Part shown: piece after piece, positions 34,617 to 42,775 of the stretch
Layout of the letters: each line of letters opens with the position of its first letter
How positions within the stretch are numbered: position 1 is the stretch's first letter
NCBI RefSeq assembly: GCF_026162645.1
Contig: NZ_JAOTBE010000004.1
Span: 1-64,000, forward strand
Source of the DNA: Paracoccus rhizosphaerae
GTDB lineage: Bacteria; Pseudomonadota; Alphaproteobacteria; Rhodobacterales; Rhodobacteraceae
Reading direction: 5' to 3'
DNA length: 64,000 nucleotides
Program-made: the position numbers and the translations under genes
Notes under the pieces: generated by a model
The model's database searches: none
Told to the model about the DNA's origin: nothing
What the model saw: only the letters and a program-made list of their open reading frames with translations

Positions 34617-35732
34617 GCCCTCCGGGCCCCGCCACAGGCCACATTGCGCGCGGCCCGTCGCTGACAAGACAGGCACCGATAACCGCGGCCATTAGAGTGG
34701 GCCGAGCAATAGAGCACCGTTCAAGGTAATCTCAAATTGCATGCTGCAGCCTCGGCAGCGTGAGGCCGAGGACGATGCGTCGGGCTGTGACAAATCTGAT
34801 CATCAAGAAGCGCCACAGAGTCCGGCGCACAAGCCGTGCCAAGGCCGTGATGCTGTTCGAGCGGAGGAGCATGTCCATCTCTGAATTCCGCTCGCTCAGG
34901 CGACGAAGGAACGGTCTTCAACGTGCTTCCACAGTGACGCCGCCGGAGGACTTCAGGACAGGTTCTGCCTGACGGACACGGGGCGGGTGAGCAACGGAGA
35001 AATCGGCTTTGGTCGAAGTCGCGCTTGATCAGCAGGATTGCGTGCACGAGGTTTCATCGCAGGCTGTAGAACAAGCGCAGCCTTGACGGTCAACTCTATG
35101 GTCTGCCGGTCCGCGTCGGTTTCTTGTCTCACGATTCATGGACAAGATGTCGCGGATGCCAGGCCATCGCGGCAGCATGTTCAAAGATGCTTGTCCGCGA
35201 GACGCCTGCCGCAGTTGAGTTCAAAAGTTCAGCCGAAGGCACATTCGCATCCCGCAGGATCGATTTCGACAGGTTCAGGAAGCTTTCGTGCTGTGCCGGA
35301 TCGTTGACACGCGGTTGATACGGGCAGCGGACGCGGCATGGTCGATGAAATACTTCGCCAGGCTATGGACCAATCGCCCAGGAACCGGACGGCACCGTCA
35401 TATCGACGCAGACCATGAGTTCCGTCTCCTTGCGAATGATCCGGCGGTGTCAGCCAGTTCCCGACCAGAATTTCCCTGTTCTCGGGCGTCGAACCACTAC
35501 GCCATACCACCGCCCTGGCACGGGCCTCTGGCGTAGAAGCAACTCCTACGCCCCGAGCGCTTTTCGTGGAAACAGGCTGCTTCACCGGCTCTCGATGCGG
35601 CTTGGAACAGTGCCAGATGATCCACGATGGACGGCGAACCTGGACGACGGCCGCAAGCTTGCCGGCCCAGGCTGGAACTGCCTTTGCAGGGACTGTCCAG
35701 GGTTGGTGGGGTTCAACGGCTGGCGCAGGCGG
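34617..35732. other. 1.1-kb stretch without a recognisable gene
   Basis: No reading frame here has a credible start, codon use or family motif. A perfect hairpin, CCTCGGC and GCCGAGG with an 8-base loop at 34750-34771, has no T tract. Base composition is more even than in the surrounding genes. The stretch may be eroded mobile DNA, by analogy with the IS630 remnant at the left edge, but no transposase motif was found. Confidence 0.5.
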
Positions 35733-36830
35733 TCAGCCGCTGAAGAGGAAATGCAGGACGTCGCCGTCCTTGACCTCGTAGGTCTTGCCCTCGACGCGCA
35801 GCTTTCCGGCCTCTCGGGCGCCGGCCTCGCCCTTGCCGGCGACATAGTCGTCATAGGCGATGGTCTCGCTGCGGATGAAGCCTTTCTCGAAATCGCCGTG
35901 GATGACGCCGGCCGCCTGCGGGGCAAGCGTTCCCTTGGTGATCGTCCAGGCGCGCGCCTCCTTGGGGCCGACGGTGAAGTAGGTCTGCAGGCCCAGCAGG
36001 TCGTAGCCCGCGCGGATCAGCCGGTCCAGTCCTGCCTCGTCCAGCCCCATCTCGCCCAGGAACATCTGCGCTTCCTCGGCATCAAGCTGGCTGATCTCTT
36101 CCTCGATCCGGGCCGAGATCACGACATGTCCCGCGCCCTGCGCCCGCGCCATCTCCTCGACCTTGGCGGACAGGGCGTTGCCGTTCGCGGCCTCATCCTC
36201 GGCCACGTTGCAGACATAGAGGACCGGCTTCGCAGTCAGCAGCTGCAGCATGTTCCAGGCCTTCAGGTCATCGTCGGCCACCTCGACGGTGCGCGCGGGC
36301 TGTCCGGCCTCCAGCACCGCCAGCGCCTGCTTCAGCAGGCGTTCCTGGGCCACGGCGTCCTTGTCGCCGCCCTTCAGCTTCCGGGCGATATTGGCCAGGC
36401 GGCGTTCAATCGACTCCATGTCGGCGATCATCAGCTCGGTCTCGATGATCTCGGCATCGGCGACGGGATCGACGCGATCCTCGACATGGGTGACATCGCC
36501 GTCCTCGAAGCAGCGCAGCACATGGGCGATGGCGTCAACCTCGCGGATGTTGGCCAGGAACTGGTTGCCCAGCCCCTCGCCCTTGCTGGCGCCCTTCACC
36601 AGGCCCGCGATGTCGACGAAGGTGATCCGCGTCGGGATGATCTGCTTGCTGCCGGCGATCTGCGCCAGCGTGTCCAGCCGGCGGTCGGGGACCGCGACCT
36701 CGCCCACGTTGGGTTCGATGGTGCAGAAGGGAAAGTTCGCGGCCTGCGCGGCGGCGGTCTTCGTCAGCGCGTTGAACAGCGTGGACTTGCCGACATTCGG
36801 CAGCCCGACGATCCCCATGCGAAAGCCCAT
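35733..36830 (-). CDS. ychF: redox-regulated ATPase YchF
   Basis: A 365-residue Obg-family P-loop protein. MGIVGLPNVGKSTLFNALTK and DIAGLVKGASKGEGLGN are the G1 and G3 regions. A coiled-coil insert lies mid-protein and a C-terminal TGS domain includes LQTYFTVGPKEARAWTI. YchF binds ATP rather than GTP and associates with ribosomes. AAAGGG precedes the ATG at 36830; the 27 earlier bases of open frame are not used. Confidence 0.96.
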   Translation of the reverse strand: MGFRMGIVGLPNVGKSTLFNALTKTAAAQAANFPFCTIEPNVGEVAVPDRRLDTLAQIAGSKQIIPTRITFVDIAGLVKGASKGEGLGNQFLANIREVDAIAHVLRCFEDGDVTHVEDRVDPVADAEIIETELMIADMESIERRLANIARKLKGGDKDAVAQERLLKQALAVLEAGQPARTVEVADDDLKAWNMLQLLTAKPVLYVCNVAEDEAANGNALSAKVEEMARAQGAGHVVISARIEEEISQLDAEEAQMFLGEMGLDEAGLDRLIRAGYDLLGLQTYFTVGPKEARAWTITKGTLAPQAAGVIHGDFEKGFIRSETIAYDDYVAGKGEAGAREAGKLRVEGKTYEVKDGDVLHFLFSG

Positions 36831-36958
36831 GACAGCACCCTTTCCCGTCAGAAACACGCGCGTCTGTTACGCGCCCCGCGGCCCCAAGTCCAGCCCGCGC
36901 CCGATTGCACAGGTCCCCCATGCGGGCTAGTGCTGGGCGCAAAGGATGCGGGGACGAC

Positions 36959-37756
36959 ATGACCAGAATCGACGACAGGTTCAAGGCGCTTGGGGCCGAG
37001 GGGAAGAAGGCGTTCGTCGCCTACATGATGGCATCGGACCCCGATGACGACACGGCGCTGCAGATCATGCGCGGCCTGCCGGATGCCGGCGTCGACATCA
37101 TCGAGCTGGGCATGCCCTTCACCGACCCGATGGCGGACGGCCCGACCATCCAGGCGGCCGGCCAGCGCGCCCTTGCGCAGGGCGGCAGCGTCAGCCGGAC
37201 GCTGGACATCGTGCGGGCCTTCCGCGCTGGAGATGACAACACGCCGGTGGTGCTGATGGGCTACTACAACCCGATCTATGCCCGGCCTGGCGGGGTCGAC
37301 CAGTTCCTGTCAGACGCGGTCGAGGCCGGAGTCGACGGCCTGATCGTCGTGGACTTGCCCCCCGAGGAGGACGAGGAGCTGTGCATCCCCGCCGCCAAGG
37401 CGGGGCTGAACTTCATCCGTCTGGCGACGCCCACGACCGATGACCGGCGCCTGCCGGCGGTCGTCCGCAACACCTCGGGCTTCGTCTATTACGTCAGCGT
37501 CACCGGGATCACCGGCGGTCCTGCCGCCAGCGCCACCGATGTCGCCCCCGAGGTCGCCCGCATCCGCGCCGCCGCGAACCTTCCGGTGGTGGTGGGCTTC
37601 GGCATCTCGACCCCCGACGCGGCAGAGGCCATCGCCTCGGTCGCGGATGGCTGCGTCGTGGGCAGCGCCATCGTCAAGCAGATCGGCGAAGGCCGCCCCG
37701 TCCCCGAGATCCTGGACTTCGTCCGCGACCTGGCCGCCGGCGCGCACCGGGGATGA
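36959..37756 (+). CDS. trpA: tryptophan synthase alpha chain
   Basis: A 265-residue TrpA, the indole-3-glycerol-phosphate lyase half of tryptophan synthase. [19 protein letters not shown] (catalytic Glu and substrate loop), [14 protein letters not shown] and [10 protein letters not shown] are diagnostic. The ATG at 36959 is the usual MTRIDDRF start. trpB and trpF are not adjacent. The stop overlaps the next gene as ATGA. Confidence 0.96.
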   Translation: MTRIDDRFKALGAEGKKAFVAYMMASDPDDDTALQIMRGLPDAGVDIIELGMPFTDPMADGPTIQAAGQRALAQGGSVSRTLDIVRAFRAGDDNTPVVLMGYYNPIYARPGGVDQFLSDAVEAGVDGLIVVDLPPEEDEELCIPAAKAGLNFIRLATPTTDDRRLPAVVRNTSGFVYYVSVTGITGGPAASATDVAPEVARIRAAANLPVVVGFGISTPDAAEAIASVADGCVVGSAIVKQIGEGRPVPEILDFVRDLAAGAHRG

Positions 37757-38311
37757 GCCTGGCCTTCGACCATCTGGCCATCTGCCCGCACACTGGCCGA
37801 GGGCGCCGAGTGGCTGCAGGACCAGTTGGGCGTCAAGGCCGAGCCGGGTGGCCGCCATCCCGGCCTTGGCACGCACAACATGCTGCTGTCGCTTGGGCCG
37901 GGGGAATATCTTGAACTGATCGCCCCCGATCCGCAGGCGGACGCGCCGCCGCGCTGGTTCGGGCTGGACGGCTTCGACGGCCCGCCCCGGCTGGCGGGAT
38001 GGGTCGCGCGCAGTGCCCCGCTGATCGCGCCAGAAGGAACGACGATTGCCGACGCCTCGCGCGGGGATCTGCGCTGGCGCATCACCCTGCCCGACGCGGG
38101 GCAGATGCCCTGCGCCGGCGCGCAGCCGATGCTGATCGACTGGGGTGCGGGTCCACACCCCTCGGACCGGCTGCCGGACCGTGGCATCCGGCTGGCGGCA
38201 CTGGCGCTGCCTCTGGCGGCGCTGGATCTTCGCGACGACCGATTGGTTCTGAGTGCGCCTGTTATGGCCGCCACGCTGACGACGCCAACCGGGCAGATGA
38301 GACTGTGCTGA
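37753..38311 (+). pseudogene. VOC/glyoxalase-like gene with a frameshift
   Basis: Translation from the ATG overlapping the trpA stop gives [10 protein letters not shown], the first strand of a VOC-type domain. After a run of three C at 37785-37787 the frame is lost; one base fewer would restore RTLAEGAEWLQDQLGVKAEP and continue into GGRHPGLGTHNMLLSLGPG, EYLELIAPDP and the rest. The break is either a real inactivating insertion or a sequencing error. The downstream part alone has only a TTG. Intact homologues of about 185 residues are expected. Confidence 0.75.
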
Positions 38312-38850
38312 TCCGCGATGCGACCGCGGCCGATGTGCCGGGCATCGCCGCGATCTGGAACCCCATCATCCGCGACACCGTGATCACCTTCTGGCCGACC
38401 GAGCGGTCCGAGGCCGAGATCGCCGCCCTGATCGCCGACCGGCAAGCCCTGGGACACGCCTTCCTGGTCGCCGATGACGGCGGCGTGGTGGGCTTTGGCA
38501 CCTATACCCAGTTCCGCGGCGGCGGCGGATATGCCCGCAGCCATGAACACACCATCTATCTGGCACCGAGGCGGCAGGGCCGGGGCGCCGGCCGCCTGCT
38601 GCTGCGCACCATCGAGGATCACGCCGTCGCGCGCGGCCACCGGCTGATGATCGGCGGCATCACCGGGTCTAACGTGGCCTCGATCGCGTTCCACGCAGCG
38701 ATGGGCTATGCTGAATGGGGTTGCATCCCGAACGCCGGCTGGAAGTTCGGAGCCTATCACGACCTTGTGCTGATGGGACGCGACCTGGCGCAGCCGCGGG
38801 CGGCTGGGGGCGTCAATGCGCCCCTATCGTCGGACGACATTCAGGGTTAA
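38305..38850 (+). CDS. GNAT family N-acetyltransferase
   Basis: A 181-residue GNAT. RDATAADVPGIAAIWN starts the domain; the acetyl-CoA loop is seen in RRQGRGAGRLLLRTIED and NVASIAFHAAMGYAEWG precedes the final strand. It resembles phosphinothricin-type acetyltransferases. The start is a GTG at 38305 overlapping the previous stop. Substrate unknown. Confidence 0.85.
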   Translation: MLIRDATAADVPGIAAIWNPIIRDTVITFWPTERSEAEIAALIADRQALGHAFLVADDGGVVGFGTYTQFRGGGGYARSHEHTIYLAPRRQGRGAGRLLLRTIEDHAVARGHRLMIGGITGSNVASIAFHAAMGYAEWGCIPNAGWKFGAYHDLVLMGRDLAQPRAAGGVNAPLSSDDIQG

Positions 38851-38859
38851 CCTGTAGCT

Positions 38860-39600
38860 ATGGATTGCTGCGCGACGCCCGAACACTGCACTGGCCCCTG
38901 CCCCGCCCTGCCCCGGCCCCGAAGCTTCTGGCAACGGATGGCCGACAGGGTGGTCGCGTTCCTGTGGACGAACCGTCCCGCGACGCCGCCGGAACGTTCG
39001 GTCGCCTTCACGATCGCGGTCATCGCCCTTGGCGCGAAGCTGGCCAAGGTCGACGGCACCGTCGCCCGGTCCGAGGTGTCGGCCTTCCGCCGCGTGTTCA
39101 TCATCCCGCGGTCCGAAGAGAAGAACGCCGCCCGCGTTTTCGACCTGGCCCGGCAGGACGTGGCGGGCTTCGATGCCTGGGCGCGGCGCATCGCCGGGAT
39201 GTTCAAGCCAGGCGACCCGGTCCTGCTGGACGTGGTCGAGGGGCTTTTCGTCATCGCCGTCGCCGATGGCGGCCTGCATGAGGCCGAGATTGCCTTCCTT
39301 GACGAAGTCGGGCGCATCTTCGGGCTGACACCGCAGCAGATCGTCGAGCTGCGCCGGCGGCACGATCCTAGGTCGGATTGCCCGCCCTGCGATCTTCTGG
39401 GCGTAACCCCCGACACCCCCCTGCCCGAGGCCCGCAAGCGCTGGCGGCAGCTGGTCCGCGAAAACCATCCCGACCACGCCATCGGCCGCGGCCTGCCCGC
39501 CGAGGCCGTCCGTCTGGCCGAGGCCCGTACCCGCCGCCTGAACGAGGCGTGGGAGCGATTCCGTGCCATGCACGAGGGCGGCCGCCAAGGTCTGGCCTGA
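38860..39600 (+). CDS. TerB-DnaJ (DjlA-like) co-chaperone
   Basis: A 246-residue protein. A TerB-like helical domain covers about residues 50-165 (AVIALGAKLAKVDGTVARSE, FVIAVADGGLHEAE) and a C-terminal J-domain with HPD at 203-205 follows (LRKRWR-type helix before it). This is the DjlA arrangement, but without an N-terminal membrane helix. The ATG at 38860 adds a Cys-rich tip; a start at 38938 (MADRVVAF) is possible. It likely partners DnaK. Confidence 0.82.
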   Translation: MDCCATPEHCTGPCPALPRPRSFWQRMADRVVAFLWTNRPATPPERSVAFTIAVIALGAKLAKVDGTVARSEVSAFRRVFIIPRSEEKNAARVFDLARQDVAGFDAWARRIAGMFKPGDPVLLDVVEGLFVIAVADGGLHEAEIAFLDEVGRIFGLTPQQIVELRRRHDPRSDCPPCDLLGVTPDTPLPEARKRWRQLVRENHPDHAIGRGLPAEAVRLAEARTRRLNEAWERFRAMHEGGRQGLA

Positions 39601-39641
39601 TCGATCTTGCGGCTGCCCCGCCCACTGCCCATCTTCAGGGT

Positions 39642-40025
39642 ATGAAGTCGCATCTTGCCCCACTGGCTCTGGCCATGTCGCTTGTCGCCCCCCCCGCCAT
39701 CGCGCAGGAGGAACCCGGCTTCTTCGAACGCGGCATCACCGGCTTCATGCAGCAGTTCTTCGAGGATGCCGGCCCCGAGGGTGGGCAGATTGCCCGCGAT
39801 CTGGCCACCGCGCTGGACCAGATGGGTCCGGTCCTGCGGGATATGGCAACGCTTGTCGACGACATCGGCAATTATCACGCGCCCGAGCGGCTGGAGAATG
39901 GCGACATCGTGATCCGGCGCCGCGAAGGCGCGCCACCGCCCCCCGAACTGGGCGAGCGGCCCGAGGCCCCTGACGACGCCACGCCGATCCCGATCGACCC
40001 CGACGCGCCGCAGTTCTCGCTCTAG
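39642..40025 (+). CDS. small exported protein of unknown function
   Basis: A 127-residue protein with a signal peptide (cleavage after AIA, near residue 21). The mature part is short, acidic and Pro-rich at the C-terminus (PIPIDPDAPQFSL), with a helical segment EDAGPEGGQIARDLATALDQ. Homologues appear widely in Rhodobacterales but no function is known. It overlaps the exonuclease fusion gene by 4 bases, tail to tail. Confidence 0.75.
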   Translation: MKSHLAPLALAMSLVAPPAIAQEEPGFFERGITGFMQQFFEDAGPEGGQIARDLATALDQMGPVLRDMATLVDDIGNYHAPERLENGDIVIRRREGAPPPPELGERPEAPDDATPIPIDPDAPQFSL

Positions 40026-41914
40026 CCCGGCAGGTTTGCGTCGCCGATCAGGCGCCTGTGGCGCCGCCCCTCGGCCACGGCATCCTCAAAGGTGACGATC
40101 CCCTTGGCCGCCAGCGCGGGGATCAGGCGCAGGAACGCCTCGGCGGTGGCGATGGTGTCGCCCATGGCGGTATGCCGCGCCTCGGGCGGGATCACGATCC
40201 CAAGCCGTTCGCTCAGCGCATCCAGGCTGTGGACGGCGGACTGGCCCCAGATCATCGCGGACAGCAGCACTGTGTCCAGCACCCGGTTGTCGAACTGCAA
40301 CCCGGTCTCGGGCTGGGCGCGGCGCAGGAAGCCCATGTCGAAGGGCGCGTTATGCGCGATGAGGACGGCGTCGTCGCAGAAGTGGTGGAACGCCATCAGC
40401 GCCTGCGACAGGGTCGGCGCGCCTGAGACCGCCGCGTCGTCGATGCCGTGGATCTTCGTCGAGGCGGGCGGGATCGGGCGGCCGGGATCGACCAGCGTCT
40501 CGAACCGTTCCCCCGTCCGGCGGCCGCGCACCAGCCGCAGGCCGGCGATCTGCACGATGCGGTCCGAGGGTTCCAGACCCGTCGTCTCGGTATCGAAGAC
40601 CACGCAGGTCAGGTCCGACAGGCGCGTCGAGCCCAGCCGGCGCGCGGGCAGGCCGAAGTCATAGGTGACGCCGCTGTCTCCGCTCCGCGCCTCGGCCAGC
40701 CACAGCGGGATCACAAGCCGCGCGGTCCCGCCCTCGGCCTCGGGCCAGATGCCGGTGTCATGGGCCGCAAGGATCTCGGCTCCGGAAATCTCGGGCTGAC
40801 CGGGATCGGGGGCGTCCTCCAGCCAATCGTCCAGCGTATCGACCGCCACCGGTGCCCCCTGCCATTCCAGCGCCACCCGCATCTGTCCCGGCAGGTCGGG
40901 TTGGACGCCGACCGCCGCCAGAAGGCCCTGCGCCCGCAGCCGCGCGTCCAGCGCCTGCAACAGCGCGTTCAGGGGCGCGGCCTCGGCGCGGAAACAGAGA
41001 TCGGGCAGCGGCGTCGTCGTCTGCAGCCCTGCGACCAGTTCACGGACGTCAGCCGCCGCCCCCTCGGGTCCGGAAACGGCGTCCGAAAGCCTGCGCGTGG
41101 CGGTGGCCAGCCCCCGCCCCTCGGCCCGGATCGCACGGGCCAGCGCGGGGGGGATAGGGCCGTCCAGCACCTCGAGCATCGGCACCAGCGTCGCGGCGTG
41201 GCGGCGCAGCGCCTCGACCGCGTCCCGGGGGACGGACGGTGGGCGGTGGTCGCGCAGGATCAGCAGTTGCCCGCCATCGACCCGCCGCAGACGGGCCGAC
41301 AGCCGTTCACCGCCCGCCGAGGCGCAGGTCAGGTCCGTCGCCTGAGCGCCCGCCGCCAATCGGTCGCGCGCCGCGCGCAGCGCATCAGCGTTCAAATGGC
41401 GGTCCAGCATGCGGTCCAGCCCCAGGCCAGGCAGCGACCGCGCGGCGCTGGCGTTATAGAAGACCACCCGCCCCTCGGCATCGGTCAGCACCGCCCCCGC
41501 GCCAATATCCGCCAGAATCGCCTCAAGATTGGCCTTCTCGCGCGCCACCTCGGCGGCATGATCCCTGGCGGCCTGGCGCAAGGCGTCGTCCGAACGCTCC
41601 CTCGCGCGGGCGGCATCCGCCGCGGCGGCGCCCAGGTCGGCCAGATAGGCGGCCTCGGCCGGTCCCGGCGCCTGCCCGGTTCGCAGCGCACCGGCAAGGG
41701 TTTCGACCGGTCGGGCCAGATTGCGATCAAAGAGAAACCAGAGCCCGGTGACCAGCCCCGCAAGCCCGAACCCGGCCAGCATCGCCGCCTGCACCAGCGC
41801 ATCGACGCCCCCCTGCCCCGCGCGCCACAGCGCCAGTCCGACCACCACCAGCGACAGCGCCAGCAGCCCGGAGAACATCGCCAGGATGCGCTGCCGCAGC
41901 GACAGGGTGGTCAT
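40022..41914 (-). CDS. membrane-anchored PAS-type sensor fused to a DnaQ-family exonuclease
   Basis: A 630-residue fusion. Two transmembrane helices lie at about 12-31 and 42-62, then a coiled-coil linker, then a PAS-like domain (about 127-225: ANLEAILADIGAGAVLTDAEG). A middle region (230-420) resembles a histidine-kinase core but lacks visible phospho-His and ATP motifs. The C-terminal DnaQ exonuclease (433-630) has all five DEDDh residues: Asp441, Glu443, Asp526, His581 and Asp586. It is the last gene of the acs-actP operon; its ATG overlaps the response-regulator stop. It may degrade RNA or a nucleotide signal at the membrane. It is not a proofreading subunit. Confidence 0.85.
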   Translation of the reverse strand: MTTLSLRQRILAMFSGLLALSLVVVGLALWRAGQGGVDALVQAAMLAGFGLAGLVTGLWFLFDRNLARPVETLAGALRTGQAPGPAEAAYLADLGAAAADAARARERSDDALRQAARDHAAEVAREKANLEAILADIGAGAVLTDAEGRVVFYNASAARSLPGLGLDRMLDRHLNADALRAARDRLAAGAQATDLTCASAGGERLSARLRRVDGGQLLILRDHRPPSVPRDAVEALRRHAATLVPMLEVLDGPIPPALARAIRAEGRGLATATRRLSDAVSGPEGAAADVRELVAGLQTTTPLPDLCFRAEAAPLNALLQALDARLRAQGLLAAVGVQPDLPGQMRVALEWQGAPVAVDTLDDWLEDAPDPGQPEISGAEILAAHDTGIWPEAEGGTARLVIPLWLAEARSGDSGVTYDFGLPARRLGSTRLSDLTCVVFDTETTGLEPSDRIVQIAGLRLVRGRRTGERFETLVDPGRPIPPASTKIHGIDDAAVSGAPTLSQALMAFHHFCDDAVLIAHNAPFDMGFLRRAQPETGLQFDNRVLDTVLLSAMIWGQSAVHSLDALSERLGIVIPPEARHTAMGDTIATAEAFLRLIPALAAKGIVTFEDAVAEGRRHRRLIGDANLPG

Positions 41915-42279
41915 GACCCGCCCAGCAGGCGCGACATCTCGGCCCGCAGTTCGGCCAGTTCGAACGGTTTGGCGATGAAGCCGTCGGCGCCAAGCGCCAG
42001 CCCCTTGCGACGCTCGACCACCGAGCCGCGCGCCGTCATCATCAGCACCCGGACCCCGGCCAGATCAGGGTCGGCGCGAACGTCCTGCACGATCTGGTAA
42101 CCCGAGACCTCGGGCAGCATGACGTCCAGCAGGACGAGGTCCGGCCGCGTCTCGCGGATGCGGGCCACGGCACCCTTGCCGGTCGCCAGCCGGTCGTGGC
42201 GATGGCCGTCGCGGGTCAGCAGGAAATCCAACGCGGTCGCGATGTTGTCCTCGTCCTCGATGACCAGGATGTCAGCCAT
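41911..42279 (-). CDS. single-domain response regulator
   Basis: A 122-residue receiver with no output domain. Acidic pocket IEDED, phosphorylation Asp in LLDVMLPEVSGY and Lys in AKPFELAELR are intact. It lies between the small membrane protein and the PAS-exonuclease fusion, overlapping both. It probably carries a phosphate to or from that fusion or an unlinked kinase; the partner is inferred from position. Confidence 0.88.
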   Translation of the reverse strand: MADILVIEDEDNIATALDFLLTRDGHRHDRLATGKGAVARIRETRPDLVLLDVMLPEVSGYQIVQDVRADPDLAGVRVLMMTARGSVVERRKGLALGADGFIAKPFELAELRAEMSRLLGGS

Positions 42280-42775
42280 CGTCGCCTCCGCCGTCGCAGA
42301 CCGCGGCGAATGCCGGATCACCCGTCGCCGCCGTCCAGTCGCCGCGTGCGGGGCGGATCCGCCCGCCGGCGCAGTCGAATTCCTGCGGGACGATCACGGT
42401 CTGGCCCCGGCGTTCGATCAGCATGATCGGGGCGCGGCGGGTGCCGCCCTCGGCTTCGGTGATCTGGTCGGGGTCCAGTGCGGCGAAGCGTACCGCCACC
42501 GGCGCCAGATAGGTCCAGGGTGCCCAGGGCTGGCTGTCGCGGCCCACGACCAGCACCTGCGCCCCCTGCGGCAGCGCATCCCGCGCCCGGCCGAACCAGG
42601 CATAATCCGCCCAGACCGAATAGCAGACCATCGCCAGCCCGATCCCCGCCGGAAGAAGCCAGGGCGGCAGCCGCCACCCCGCCTTGCGCGCCGCATGCAG
42701 CGCGGCGTAAAGCACTGCTGCGGCACCGACGCCGACGGCGATGACGCCCAGAAGGTCGGTTCCGATTCCCGTCAT
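42272..42775 (-). CDS. small membrane protein of unknown function
   Basis: A 167-residue protein with two predicted membrane helices near the N-terminus (LLGVIAVGVGAAAVLYAALH and LLPAGIGLAMVCYSVW), followed by a soluble domain with DPDQITEAEGGTRRAP and an exposed C-terminus containing CAGG. No family was recognised. Overlaps at both ends with the DUF294 and response-regulator genes show it is part of the acs-actP operon. Confidence 0.75.
   Translation of the reverse strand: MTGIGTDLLGVIAVGVGAAAVLYAALHAARKAGWRLPPWLLPAGIGLAMVCYSVWADYAWFGRARDALPQGAQVLVVGRDSQPWAPWTYLAPVAVRFAALDPDQITEAEGGTRRAPIMLIERRGQTVIVPQEFDCAGGRIRPARGDWTAATGDPAFAAVCDGGGDDG

Noticed and set aside
34750..34771. Terminator at CCTCGGC/GCCGAGG hairpin
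   Set aside because: No T tract follows on either strand, and no gene ends close enough.
37785..37787. Programmed frameshifting in the VOC-like gene
   Set aside because: A run of only three C without a slippery heptamer or downstream pseudoknot does not support programmed shifting.
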